In this document: positions 54,932-64,000 of the stretch, piece after piece
Position numbering within the stretch: the first letter of the stretch is position 1
Layout: each line of letters begins with the position of its first letter
Assembly (NCBI RefSeq): GCF_020884755.1
Contig: NZ_BPWE01000002.1
Coordinates: forward strand, 283,630 to 347,629
DNA length: 64,000 nt
Reading direction: 5' to 3'
From: Bifidobacterium mizhiense
GTDB taxonomy: Bacteria; Actinomycetota; Actinomycetes; Actinomycetales; Bifidobacteriaceae
Position numbers and translations under genes: made by a program
The notes under the pieces: model-generated
What the model was told of the DNA's origin: nothing
Databases searched by the model: none
The model's input: the letters and a program-made list of their open reading frames with translations, nothing else

Positions 54932-56239
54932 ATGCCTCGACCATCACGATCATCTGCCCGGATGCAGGCCGTCTACCCGTACTTCATCGTTTTGACCGGC
55001 ATCATACTCAACGCTGTACCAGTCTCGCTGATTTGCAGTTGCGCAGGAATATATTTCACACCTGTCAGCCAATATTTCCACGTGCCCAAAGCTGTGTTCA
55101 CCGGTTACTTCAGCCTGTTTAGCATCACTATGGTGTTCTTCCTGCCTATAGCAGGACGGCTGATGAGCAAATTTGACCTGCGCGCTGTGCTAAGCGCAAG
55201 CATTCTTTTGGTGGGTCTAGGCTGTCTGGCAATGTCCCGTACCACAGCCATCTGGCAGTTCTACGTCTGTGGATTCGTCATGGGCGTGGGCATGCCGGCC
55301 GTACTTTACCTAGCCGTGCCCACCTTGATCAACGCATGGTTCTGCAAGCGCATCGGATTCAATATAGGTTTGTGCATGGCCTTCACAGGTATAGGCGGTG
55401 CTATTTTCAACCAATTAGGCAACTCGATCATCCAATCCGCACCCAACGGTTGGCGACGTGGATACTTGACCTTTGGAATTATTATCCTGGTCGTCACTCT
55501 TCCATTTACCATATTCGTCGTTCGCTCACACCCATCGGACCTGGGTCTGCAACCATATGGGGCTGATCGCTCCCCAGTCAATACTCAAACGGATAAGGCG
55601 ATTAACAAAAAAGAAGATAAGTCTGCAGCCAAACCCACGGACAAGGGCATAACAGCACATCAGGCCCTGCGTACCCCGGCTTTCTGGTCCTTGGTGATAT
55701 TCTGCGCACTTATCACCATGAACCAGACTGTCTACCAATTCCTGCCCTCCTATGCGGCATCCATTCCCTCCATGGCAGCCATGGCAGGTCTAATCGCCTC
55801 CTCCTGCATGATCGGACAAGCAATTGGCAAGATCACACTTGGATTCATCAACGACCGGAATGTGGTCCTTGGTTTAGGAGTTGGGATCAGTAGCGGACTA
55901 ATAGGCATCTTTTTGATGTGGGCTTTCCCCACCCACAGCATCCTGCTGTTGCTCGGTTCTTTCGGATTTGGATTCGTATATGCCTGCACGACGGTCGAAA
56001 CACCTCTGTTGACGCGATCGGTCTTCGGCACCTTGGATTATACGGAGATTTATGCCCGCATACAGATGGCCGGTTCCGCAGCCTCAGCCGTCGCAGCGAT
56101 CCTCTGGGGAATAATTATTGACCGGCCACATGGATATGCCATACTGTTCACCTTAAGCGCGCTGATCATGGTAGTAGCTCTGGCAACTGGCTCTCTTCCA
56201 TTGGTTGATGGCCGTAGGAAAGGCAGCCTGTACGCATGA
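54932..56239 (+). CDS. MFS transporter (OFA/monocarboxylate-like)
   Basis: The 435-residue carrier has twelve helices and a hydrophilic central loop (about residues 205-245, SPVNTQTDKAINKKEDKSAAKPTDKG). The helix 1 region PYFIVLTGIILNAVPVSLICSCAGIYFTPVSQ and the loop GRLMSKFDLRAV resemble oxalate/formate-antiporter and monocarboxylate-like carriers. It may export an end product or import a sugar acid. It follows the AraC gene on the same strand and may belong to its regulon. Its substrate is unknown. Confidence 0.85.
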   Translation: MPRPSRSSARMQAVYPYFIVLTGIILNAVPVSLICSCAGIYFTPVSQYFHVPKAVFTGYFSLFSITMVFFLPIAGRLMSKFDLRAVLSASILLVGLGCLAMSRTTAIWQFYVCGFVMGVGMPAVLYLAVPTLINAWFCKRIGFNIGLCMAFTGIGGAIFNQLGNSIIQSAPNGWRRGYLTFGIIILVVTLPFTIFVVRSHPSDLGLQPYGADRSPVNTQTDKAINKKEDKSAAKPTDKGITAHQALRTPAFWSLVIFCALITMNQTVYQFLPSYAASIPSMAAMAGLIASSCMIGQAIGKITLGFINDRNVVLGLGVGISSGLIGIFLMWAFPTHSILLLLGSFGFGFVYACTTVETPLLTRSVFGTLDYTEIYARIQMAGSAASAVAAILWGIIIDRPHGYAILFTLSALIMVVALATGSLPLVDGRRKGSLYA

Positions 56240-56586
56240 AACCATTTTTAGTAATTGCTGTATTACCGCTTTTCAATGATATGGCACAAAGTTGCAAAGA
56301 CAGATGAGTGCGAATACATTATTAACTAAAACATATCTGCCCTTCTTCTTAACCAAATCGCGAACAATACAATTGGCTTTATCTTGATATGCGTCATAAA
56401 TCATCACTTCGTAGTCAAAAAATCTCATCAAGTTACAGGACGCAGACTTAACGAAGCAATAACACTAATCCACATACCGACCATAGAAGCCGCGTCATCC
56501 GGAGATAGCTCATTCAGCAGCCGTCAACATGGGCATGCCATCACATAGGATGGAATATGACAGCACATCTCTATAAAGGAGTGGAT
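56240..56586. other. intergenic region upstream of the SDR gene
   Basis: No gene is visible in this AT-richer stretch. The strong AAAGGAG at about 56573 serves the SDR start. No clear terminator after the MFS gene can be seen. Confidence 0.4.
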
Positions 56587-57327
56587 ATGACTGATCGTCT
56601 ACAAGGTAAGGTAGCCATCATCACCGGAGGAACCGGCGGCATGGGCGTGGGCGTCGCCGAATGCTTCGTCCGCGAGGGAGCCAAGGTGGCCCTTACCGAC
56701 ATCAAGGAGAGCGATGCCTCCCGCAGCTTCATGCAGGAGCACCCCGGGCAGGTCGTCTTCCACACCCTGGACGTGACGGACGAGGACCAGTGGGTCTCCA
56801 CCATCGACACCGTTGAAAAGGAGCTGGGCCAGCTGACCACCGTGGTCAACAATGCTGGTATAGGCGGCAGCGGTGCCACCATGGACGAGGAAAGCTACGA
56901 GGACTGGAAAAAGGTTATCGCCATTAACCTGAACGGAACCTTCCTGGGCACCAAGCATGGCATGAGGGTGATGAAGGGCCGCGGCGGCTCCATCATCAAC
57001 ATCTCCTCCATTGAGGGCTTTGTGGGCCTGAGCCGGGCTGGAGCATACAACGCCAGCAAGGGCGGCACCAGACTGCTGACCAAATCTGCCGCTCTGGATT
57101 CCGCCAACAACAACTACGGTGTTCGCATCAACTCGGTCCATCCTGGATTCATCAAGACCCCTCTGATCAGCCAGAGCCTTGAAGACAGGATGAGCAAGCT
57201 GACACCTCTGGGCCACATCGGCGAGCCCCAGGACATCGGCGAGATCTGCGTCTACCTGGCCAGCGACGAATCCAAGTTCGCGCTGGGTGCCGAATTCGTT
57301 GTGGACGGTGGATTCATCGCCCAGTAA
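56587..57327 (+). CDS. SDR family oxidoreductase (3-oxoacyl reductase/hydroxysteroid dehydrogenase-like)
   Basis: The 246-residue classical SDR shows GKVAIITGGTGGMGVGVAECFV (a variant TGxxxGMG loop), ALTDIKE with an Asp after strand 2 that favours NAD, NNAGIGGSGATM, NISSIEGFVGLSRAGAYNASKGG with the catalytic Ser and YxxxK, and C-terminal FALGAEFVVDGGFIAQ. ATG 56587 has AAAGGAG upstream; the frame from 56557 adds ten residues. Substrate is unknown, probably a secondary alcohol. Confidence 0.92.
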   Translation: MTDRLQGKVAIITGGTGGMGVGVAECFVREGAKVALTDIKESDASRSFMQEHPGQVVFHTLDVTDEDQWVSTIDTVEKELGQLTTVVNNAGIGGSGATMDEESYEDWKKVIAINLNGTFLGTKHGMRVMKGRGGSIINISSIEGFVGLSRAGAYNASKGGTRLLTKSAALDSANNNYGVRINSVHPGFIKTPLISQSLEDRMSKLTPLGHIGEPQDIGEICVYLASDESKFALGAEFVVDGGFIAQ

Positions 57328-57440
57328 GGAATTCCAGTAAGGAATTGCCCAACCCCCTTCTTCTGCCAGTCCGCCTCACAGCAATGCAAACGGCTAGGCT
57401 GAAGGAGGGGTTCACTTATGCCCTCAACGAGGGGGGCGTC

Positions 57441-57806
57441 ATGCGACTGTGGCATCAGGATCTGATTCGGCTGCTTCCCAGACAGCAGCTGCTGGGTCAG
57501 CATCGGGAGATCACCGCTCTGCGTGGACTGGGCTGGGGACGGCGGCATGCCACCGTTGACTATGTCTTTCTCCACTCTCCATACAAGCTCTTTCAATTTC
57601 ATCTGCTGGTCATGGCAACGATGCGCGAGCGCGGCTACCATCCTGATCCCACCTGGTATGACCCGCTCTACCGCGGCAGGCATTGCCCGCCATACAAGGA
57701 TTTAACTGCAGTGCCGTTGACGGACCCCATCTATCCCGAGCACGATGCAGCCTATCTGCAGGAGTGCCTGGAGAATCTGGCAGGGAAGGGCATCCATTTG
57801 ACCTGA
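57441..57806 (+). CDS. pyrimidine dimer DNA glycosylase-like protein (TIGR02328/Pyr_excise type)
   Basis: The 121-residue protein starts MRLWHQDLIRLLPRQQLLGQHREITALRGLGWGRRHATVDYVF and continues HSPYKLFQFHLLVMATMRERGYHPDPTW, a pattern shared with small proteins annotated TIGR02328 and distantly like T4 endonuclease V. Family members have no firmly known role in most bacteria. The longer frame from 57345 adds an unconserved stretch; ATG 57441 directly follows GAGGGGGG and matches the conserved N terminus. Confidence 0.75.
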   Translation: MRLWHQDLIRLLPRQQLLGQHREITALRGLGWGRRHATVDYVFLHSPYKLFQFHLLVMATMRERGYHPDPTWYDPLYRGRHCPPYKDLTAVPLTDPIYPEHDAAYLQECLENLAGKGIHLT

Positions 57807-57840
57807 TGACGACCCTCAGGGCCGGTGTCGACTGGCTGCT

Positions 57841-57999
57841 GTGGCCATAAAATTCACAGACGTGTACGGCAATATCTGGGAACGGCTGTTTGAATCCGAG
57901 TATCTGCCCAAAGACCGTACTGCCGGTCTCCATCTCTTGTATTCGCCCGACAACCGGTTGGCAGAGTTTTGCCAACCAAAGGGTGTTATTCCCGAGTGA
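57841..57999 (+). CDS. possible small protein
   Basis: A GTG-started frame of 52 codons reads VAIKFTDVYGNIWERLFESE, then LPKDRTAGLHLLYSPDNRLA, and ends overlapping the 3' end of the convergent MFS gene by 14 bases. Composition is protein-like, but no ribosome binding site or family is evident. It may be chance. Confidence 0.25.
   Translation: MAIKFTDVYGNIWERLFESEYLPKDRTAGLHLLYSPDNRLAEFCQPKGVIPE
57956..57977 (-). terminator. hairpin near the end of the minus-strand MFS gene
   Basis: GGTTGGCA and TGCCAACC pair around a six-base loop, nine bases beyond the minus-strand MFS stop. No T run follows, so the terminator call is moderate. Confidence 0.45.
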
Positions 58000-59242
58000 G
58001 CCTGGACACCGTGGGCACCAGGAGGGTAACCGCCGCCAGCAAGAGCGCCAAGGGCAGCAGAGCAGGCCTAACACCGGTATGGTCAGCCAAAAACCCGATA
58101 GCCGGGGGAATGATCCAGGAGACCCCGTAGTAGGCAGTGGAGATGACCGAAGCACGCTGGGCTGCCACGGCTGGATCCTTGGTTGCCAGCGTAGTGACGA
58201 TAGGTACACCCAGAGCAGCTCCGACGCCCCAAATTCCAGTGCCCACAAGGCTCAACACGAAAGAGGGAGCAAGAGCATAGACCAGGATGCCCAGAGCCGA
58301 GACCAGAAGGGTCAGGACCAGCGAGCGCATGTTCCCCAGTCGTTCGATCAGATGCGTACCCAGCAACCTTGAGACGATCATGGCTGCAGCGAAGATCGTG
58401 GGAGCAAGACCGGCTTGGGACTCGGGGACGCCAAAAGCATCGACCAGGCCGATCCCGGTCCAATCATTGACAGCACCCTCGCTGGCCTCCAGGGCCACAT
58501 TAATCAGGGCAAGCATGAGAACCAGTGCATCGCCCCAAGCAGCCAACTGCTTGCCGAAGGCGGACGATTGCTTTGACTCCGACCCCGCCTGCTGATCCGA
58601 ACGTCGGTCGTCAGCGCCGCCCTTGTAATCCCCTAGAGGCTGAGCCGGGCAGAGCAGAACGCAGGCGATCACCAGAGCCAGACTGACCAGCGCATTGACT
58701 GCTAGGTGCGCGCCTATGGCCACCCCCAAATGAGACAGGAGCGAGCCCAGTCCCAAGGCAAGAAACATGCCCAAGCTATATGAGGCATGAAAACGCGGCA
58801 TTATGGACCGGGAGGAGAAGCGCTCCACTGCACCCGCCTCGACGGTGTTGACCGTTCCCCAGAGGCTGATCCCCGCCGAATTGAAGAGCAGTCCCAAAAC
58901 CACCCCGGGCACTGAGCGCAGAGTGACAGCCAGTGCCGCGATTACCATGCCCAGGCACCAGGTGGAGGCTGCCAGCAGCATGGCCCTGCGCACTCCCAGC
59001 CGATCAGTCAATACACCCGAGATCAGCATGCCGACCAGAGCGCCGCAGCCGCCCAGAATGGTCATCAGAGCCAGGCCCGAGGGCTGCAGACCGAGGCTGG
59101 CCTTGACTGTTGGCAGTCGAGAAATCCAAGCCGAGGTACCGATGCCCATGATGATGAAGAACCCGTAGACAGCTGACCGCTCTCGCATTCCGTGACCTGG
59201 AAAATCGGCAGACGAGAGCTCATGATGATCCCGTTCACTCAT
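57986..59242 (-). CDS. MFS transporter (efflux type)
   Basis: The 418-residue twelve-helix carrier has GISAW-like helix 1 residues (FIIMGIGTSAWISRLPTVKASLGL) and the A-motif-like loop ISGVLTDRLGVRRAM after helix 2. FHASYSLGMFLALG and a charged central loop (QPLGDYKGGADDRRSDQQAGS) follow. The pattern is close to YbjJ-like carriers of unknown substrate. GGGAGG lies before the ATG. It is divergent from the surface protein gene, with 205 bases between the starts. Confidence 0.85.
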   Translation of the reverse strand: MSERDHHELSSADFPGHGMRERSAVYGFFIIMGIGTSAWISRLPTVKASLGLQPSGLALMTILGGCGALVGMLISGVLTDRLGVRRAMLLAASTWCLGMVIAALAVTLRSVPGVVLGLLFNSAGISLWGTVNTVEAGAVERFSSRSIMPRFHASYSLGMFLALGLGSLLSHLGVAIGAHLAVNALVSLALVIACVLLCPAQPLGDYKGGADDRRSDQQAGSESKQSSAFGKQLAAWGDALVLMLALINVALEASEGAVNDWTGIGLVDAFGVPESQAGLAPTIFAAAMIVSRLLGTHLIERLGNMRSLVLTLLVSALGILVYALAPSFVLSLVGTGIWGVGAALGVPIVTTLATKDPAVAAQRASVISTAYYGVSWIIPPAIGFLADHTGVRPALLPLALLLAAVTLLVPTVSRLTRE

Positions 59243-59447
59243 GCAGACCTCCCTGTTCTGTCCATAGTTGACCCTTTACTCCGGAGGCGCATATCAATAG
59301 CGGAATTATAATCAATGACTTTGTATACTATTCTGTAAAGCTAGTATCGAATGACTCGAGAACCATCGTAGACAGTCGACCGGATGATCTGAAGGGGATG
59401 CCCCGGCCCGACGCCCCAGTCGGTCGTCGGCGCTCAAAAGGAGAAAC

Positions 59448-62400
59448 GTGGCAAAGGGTAATTTGAGCGGAAAAGTCCTGGCCGGCCTGTTGGCTATGGC
59501 CACGTTAATACCCACTATGGCCATAGCCAATGGTGGACAGACAGCTGATGCCCAGACCACCGCCTCCACATCAACATCTGCAACGACACAAGCACAGCAG
59601 ACATCGTCCACGTCGACCCAAACCTCGACTCCACAGTCAGGCACCGCCGCGTCCGGAGCAGCCCAAACCACTCAGAAGTCGGAGTCGGCCACCCCGAACC
59701 AGGCCGCACCCATACAACCCAGCACAGGGCCGACCACCAAATCGGCAATCAAGGACATGCTGGACACCGACGACGCCGTGGTCACCACACTGTCCCAGGC
59801 ATCCCGCTCCACCGGCACGGCTCCTTTCGACAACGACAACAACCCCGGCGACGACCACGATGCAGACAATGACATAGTGCGCACTTTCGATAAGGTGTCC
59901 TACACCTACTCTTTTGCCGTAAATACCCGCAGCGAGACCACCAGCTATCGCCGAGGCCGAATAGGCTTCCAATTCAAACTGAGCCAGCCTGAGGACCAGG
60001 TCACCTTTGATGTGAATTCCATGGGCTGGGTGGACACTACGCCGGAATACCAGCCAAAGCAAACTACAGAGACTATCGACGGTCATCCGACACAGGTGCT
60101 TACCGTTTACAGGCTACTCACCGCCCCACAGAATTTGCCTACCGTTATTCCGGGATCCTCCAGCGTCACTCTGGTCCTTCGGGTCCGAAGCATGCCCAAT
60201 GGCAGCAAATTCGCCCCCGAGGTCCAAGCCTGGGGCGCTCCGAATACCACCACCAAGACCGATCCTGCTTCAGCCACATCCGATCAGGTCACTGTGTCGG
60301 CCAAGCTTAATCTGAACCTGCGAATCACTGGCGGAACCAATGAAGGCTCCGGCAACCAAACATTCGACTTCAACACCCCAGCCGCCAGCAATTACCCCAA
60401 CCATGAGCTGGGTAAGCGCAAGGGGATCATCAGCAAGTTCAACTGGGCCGTTGACATGCGTTGGCCCGATCGGACCAAGGGCCTCAAGGGTCTGGATGTT
60501 CCCACTGGCCCCATTACCTTTTCCCTGTCACTGAGCAATTTGTGGCAGACCGCTGGCGGAGATGCCTACCCGAAGATAGCGGATCTGCAACCCTACTTCT
60601 GGGACATCGGCACCATCGACGGCGACTTCAACAACAGCGGACGCAACACCGGCGATCAGGGCTGGAGACCCACTCTCAGCAACTATGGCTATGCCCGATC
60701 CACGGGTGGCACGGCTGGGAAGGACCAAGTCCAAGGCAATGGTCAATACACCGTGGCTGAACAGCGCAACAGCCAGGGCCTCAGGCTGGACCTGACTTTG
60801 AAGGACTATAAAACCAACGACCCCTTCCCCTACCTAGGACACACCTATGCACCAGACGCCAGGTGCACGACTGCCCTGGCCTCGACTGACTGCACGCGAC
60901 AGGAAGTGGCCGAAATCTCCACTGGTTACCTATATGTCTTCAACCCCTCCACTGTCGACGGCAAGGACGTGGCCAACTACTATGGACAGACCGGTCTCAG
61001 CTTGCAGAGCAAGGTCGACGACGGCAACCTGAGTGCGAAATCGCTATCAAACCAGTCTTTACCCTCTGCCACCGGCCCCACGGACACGTCAAACCAAGCC
61101 GACCAGTCCGATGACATGTGGCACAACGTCATCTTCGCGCTAGGCTCCAACACAATAAAGGCAGGCATCAGCAACATCATTCAGTACAGTTGCATGACGG
61201 CTCCTAACTTTTTTGATGACGGCGTGGACTGCGGGTGGTGGACTGCTCCTGACAACCTACGGGGGACCGACTCAGCAGTCGCAGGGACCCAAGTGCGGGT
61301 AACGGCCGGCTTCAACTTCAAAACCAGCAAGGCCGATCTGCCTCTGCTGGGAATGTCCTTGGTCAAGATCGACCCAAAGGTAGTTGGACTACCGGACCCC
61401 GCAGGTCTGAATATTCCCTGGGTCAATGGCATCTGGCAGAACGGCAAATACGATCAATACGAGCCAACGAGCGATCAACACCCGTCACAGGAACTGGTCA
61501 TGTACGCCACCAAACCCGACGGCAAGGACTGGAAAAACGACACTGAGCAAGCCAATGCCGACATAGAGGATCTGAACTTTTATAGCACGCAGAAGGATGC
61601 AAAGGAGCATGGCACGGTTGTAGGCATGCTGCTGGGCGGGCACACCGCCGCGCCCTCCAAGTTTGCCGAAGAGAATTCCCGATTCGGCTTCGGCGGATTT
61701 GTGATCAACGTCCTCCCCGATGCCAAAGTAAGTTCGGTAGCCCAGCTGACATCAGTTTCGCGCACTTTCACCCGCAGCCAATTAGCAGCTATGGCCGGGT
61801 TAAGCCCCGAGAACTCCAGCGATCAGGAATGGGAGGACTGGGCCAAGCAACAGAACCCCTACGAGCTGGCCAAAATCAAACCTCCCGTCTTAGCCACGTC
61901 GGTCGGAGGCTATACCAAGGCCAGCTATGACCAAATAAACGGTTACCTGGGCGGAGACACCGGCGGCAATGAACACGGGGACAGCCTCTATGTAGCCGGC
62001 GAAACCAACACCATCTCCAACGCCGTGGCACAAACAAGCACCAATTCCGAACCCAAAGAATACTTTGACATAGACAGCGATCAACGGTTCGTTGACTGGC
62101 GACTAACCATCAACACCGGCACTTCAGCTTCCCAAGCCAACAAGGGCGCCCAAACCGAACTGTACATCACCGACAAACTACCGGCAAAGCTCCACTACAT
62201 CCCCGGCAGCGCCCGATTGGGTGGCACATATACGGAAGCCACGCCTGAAATGGGCCACATAGAGGGCGGAACCGCCTGTGAGCCATCAGTGAGCACGGAC
62301 CCCGGAACCGGAATCACCACTCTGTCCTGGACATTGACCAACATCCCTGTGGACGGCAACAACCGCGTCATCCACTTCTCCACCTCCCTGGGTGACCTGA

Positions 62401-64000
62401 CTGACCCTAACAAAGACATCGGCTCCAACGAAGACCTGACGACCTCTGCCACAGTTCAGTCAAAACAGAATATGTCCCAGCCCAACACATACTTGAAGAC
62501 TGCCGATTCCTTCACCATCCACGCTTGGCGGACCAATACAACCACCCTTTCCACCTCGGCCGTACAGGACACTAATGAAGTCGGTGCACCAATCGGCTTC
62601 ACCAACATGCTGAGCAGCACCTCAGGCAGTGGCAAGCAGCATCACTATGCCATCGACATCATGCCGTACAAACAGACAAGCGGCAAACCCGACTTCCACG
62701 GGGAACCCACTTTTGCCGATATGAACGTAAAAGCTTCGGCGGGGGCTAGTCTGAGCGGAATCACCATCCGCTACACCACAGATTCTCGATGGCGGGTCAA
62801 TGACACGAGTTCCATACAATCCCAGGAATACCTCTCTTGGGACGAGGCTGACTTCAACACAACAAGTGGCGAAGTGAAAATGCCTGAAAACGTGGTGGCC
62901 TGGGCCTTCATCATCGATGGGCAGCCCAACCAATTCCGCTATGACATTACTTTCCATATAAATCCCGGAAACAACTCCTCAGGCGACCTCTATCGGAATC
63001 GCTGGGGCAATGCACTGAACCAAATGCCGGCTCAGGCCATGGTTGTTCAACGTTCCATCAGTGGCATCGTATGGTACGACGTCGATGGGGACGGCACCCG
63101 CTCTTCGGACGATATTCTGCTTAAAGATGTCAAAGTGACCCTGCTCAACGATACTGACGACAAGCCCGCCAAGTCGGTCGTCACCCCACATGATGATCTG
63201 AGCACAAAATCTGATTCCCAGGGCAAGTACGAACTGACCAATATACCGGCAGGGCAATTCCACCTGCGGTTCGACCCCGCTCCGAATACGAACTGGACCC
63301 ACCTGACTACAACAATCCAAAAGGCCAGCGGGGCCAGCCCGAGCGAAAACTCCTCAGCCAGCGACATACTGGAGAACGGAACCATGAAAGGCGCCGTCAT
63401 CAAGGATATTAAGTTCCAGAAGGCCGAGGATATGGTGGACACAGCCAGCCAATCCCTGGATTTCAACAACTGCGGCCTGACAGGAACAATAGACACCAAT
63501 GAAGTGTCTGCAGGAGTCAAAGTACAGATCCAAGGCAGGAACTGGCTCAACTCAGACTCATTCACGTTAACTGCCGAGCCCCTGAATGGCGCACCGTCCG
63601 CAGCGTTGCCCAGCCAAATCACCATAGACGCCGACAACCAAAATGCCCAGGTGCCCGTCAACGTGTCTGCTCTGCCCGACGATGGCAGCTACGAGTATCG
63701 TATACACCAGGAAACCGGCTCCATTCCTGGCCTAACGTATGATCAGAGCACTGCAATCCTGACCATCACTTTGACAACTGATGCAGCTCAGTTAGAACGT
63801 ACCGCCAAGGCGCAGTGGACTGACAGCAAGGGCAAGAAGATAGACACGGCGGCCTTCACCAACACCTACCAGGCCAAGCCGGCCACGGTCAGGCTCACCG
63901 CCTCCAAGCACCTGGAAGGCCGGGGCCTGAAAGCCGGGGAGTTCGACTTCCTCCTGCAGAACACCAAGGGCGGGAAGCCGGCCCAGGCATCCAACAAGGC
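59448..64000 (+). CDS. large secreted surface protein with Cna-B/SdrD and pilin-type domains (3' end outside the window)
   Basis: The frame is open to the window edge (about 1,517 codons). GTG 59448 follows AAAAGGAG. Residues 1-27 form a signal peptide (VAKGNLSGKVLAGLLAMATL to TMAIA). A Thr/Ser/Gln-rich region then extends to about residue 110. A large beta-rich region follows (to about 870), then DUF11-like repeats near 870-1,000. An SdrD B/Cna-B domain lies near residues 1,205-1,290 (ISGIVWYDVDGDG, SDSQGKYELTNIPAG). Spy0128/FctA-type pilin domains begin near 1,340 and 1,480 (SKHLEGRGLKAGEFDFLLQN). Isopeptide-stabilised stalk proteins of this kind are usually anchored by sortase; the LPxTG signal would lie outside the window. 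Probably adhesion to host or plant-derived matrix. Confidence 0.88.
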   Translation, partial: MAKGNLSGKVLAGLLAMATLIPTMAIANGGQTADAQTTASTSTSATTQAQQTSSTSTQTSTPQSGTAASGAAQTTQKSESATPNQAAPIQPSTGPTTKSAIKDMLDTDDAVVTTLSQASRSTGTAPFDNDNNPGDDHDADNDIVRTFDKVSYTYSFAVNTRSETTSYRRGRIGFQFKLSQPEDQVTFDVNSMGWVDTTPEYQPKQTTETIDGHPTQVLTVYRLLTAPQNLPTVIPGSSSVTLVLRVRSMPNGSKFAPEVQAWGAPNTTTKTDPASATSDQVTVSAKLNLNLRITGGTNEGSGNQTFDFNTPAASNYPNHELGKRKGIISKFNWAVDMRWPDRTKGLKGLDVPTGPITFSLSLSNLWQTAGGDAYPKIADLQPYFWDIGTIDGDFNNSGRNTGDQGWRPTLSNYGYARSTGGTAGKDQVQGNGQYTVAEQRNSQGLRLDLTLKDYKTNDPFPYLGHTYAPDARCTTALASTDCTRQEVAEISTGYLYVFNPSTVDGKDVANYYGQTGLSLQSKVDDGNLSAKSLSNQSLPSATGPTDTSNQADQSDDMWHNVIFALGSNTIKAGISNIIQYSCMTAPNFFDDGVDCGWWTAPDNLRGTDSAVAGTQVRVTAGFNFKTSKADLPLLGMSLVKIDPKVVGLPDPAGLNIPWVNGIWQNGKYDQYEPTSDQHPSQELVMYATKPDGKDWKNDTEQANADIEDLNFYSTQKDAKEHGTVVGMLLGGHTAAPSKFAEENSRFGFGGFVINVLPDAKVSSVAQLTSVSRTFTRSQLAAMAGLSPENSSDQEWEDWAKQQNPYELAKIKPPVLATSVGGYTKASYDQINGYLGGDTGGNEHGDSLYVAGETNTISNAVAQTSTNSEPKEYFDIDSDQRFVDWRLTINTGTSASQANKGAQTELYITDKLPAKLHYIPGSARLGGTYTEATPEMGHIEGGTACEPSVSTDPGTGITTLSWTLTNIPVDGNNRVIHFSTSLGDLTDPNKDIGSNEDLTTSATVQSKQNMSQPNTYLKTADSFTIHAWRTNTTTLSTSAVQDTNEVGAPIGFTNMLSSTSGSGKQHHYAIDIMPYKQTSGKPDFHGEPTFADMNVKASAGASLSGITIRYTTDSRWRVNDTSSIQSQEYLSWDEADFNTTSGEVKMPENVVAWAFIIDGQPNQFRYDITFHINPGNNSSGDLYRNRWGNALNQMPAQAMVVQRSISGIVWYDVDGDGTRSSDDILLKDVKVTLLNDTDDKPAKSVVTPHDDLSTKSDSQGKYELTNIPAGQFHLRFDPAPNTNWTHLTTTIQKASGASPSENSSASDILENGTMKGAVIKDIKFQKAEDMVDTASQSLDFNNCGLTGTIDTNEVSAGVKVQIQGRNWLNSDSFTLTAEPLNGAPSAALPSQITIDADNQNAQVPVNVSALPDDGSYEYRIHQETGSIPGLTYDQSTAILTITLTTDAAQLERTAKAQWTDSKGKKIDTAAFTNTYQAKPATVRLTASKHLEGRGLKAGEFDFLLQNTKGGKPAQASNK

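Overview
The window looks like the chromosome of a high-GC Gram-positive bacterium, most probably a Bifidobacterium of the insect-gut (asteroides/indicum) type. The evidence is the actinobacterial gene style, a fused rmlC-rmlD gene, a DUF6541-like polytopic membrane protein, the rpsF-ssb-rpsR-rplI operon and a large actinobacterial pilin-type surface protein. A complete catalase gene is rare in bifidobacteria but known from the bee-gut group. Species identity is inference; no rRNA gene is present.

Layout. (1) 1-4.7 kb: ordinary chromosomal genes (DUF805 protein, an acidic hypothetical protein, a histidine phosphatase, an MFS carrier, a GtrA-like protein and an MIF-like tautomerase). (2) 4.7-6.6 kb: rplI, rpsR, ssb and rpsF on the minus strand, with a leader structure that can hide the rpsF ribosome binding site. 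(3) 6.7-22.7 kb: a cell-surface polysaccharide locus. It holds a decayed DUF2142-like gene with a C9 tract, glycosyltransferases, two large membrane proteins, a Wzm/Wzt-type ABC exporter, a GT2-RgpF rhamnan synthesis protein and a complete dTDP-L-rhamnose pathway (rfbB, fused rfbCD, rfbA). Together these suggest export of a rhamnose-containing wall polysaccharide. (4) 22.7-26.9 kb: an oxidative stress and metal group, with a DtxR/MntR regulator divergent from mntH across a perfect palindrome, then katA.

(5) 27.0-37.7 kb: a lower-GC accessory region starting at a tRNA-Ser(GGA). It contains an integrase N-terminal remnant, a membrane protein plus DUF2075-type helicase pair (possible defence genes), a heavily decayed MarR/DHA2-MFS stretch, a 14-base G tract and a complete DpnII-type GATC restriction-modification operon with two methyltransferases and a nuclease. 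(6) 37.8-45.0 kb: two drug-response modules. One is a TetR regulator divergent from an ABC-2 permease and a double-ATPase protein; the other is a MarR regulator coupled to a UvrA-like class II ABC protein.

(7) 45.0-47.6 kb: a GNAT acetyltransferase, nicotinamidase and an SDR. (8) 47.9-56.2 kb: a carbohydrate locus of unusual content: a DUF5107-TPR protein, aldose 1-epimerase, a sugar-porter MFS, an AraC regulator and a second MFS, with no recognised glycoside hydrolase. (9) 56.6-59.2 kb: an SDR, a pyrimidine-dimer-glycosylase-like protein and an MFS carrier. (10) 59.4 kb to the window end: the first 1,517 or so codons of a very large secreted surface protein with SdrD/Cna-B-type and Spy0128-type pilin domains; its C terminus lies outside the window.
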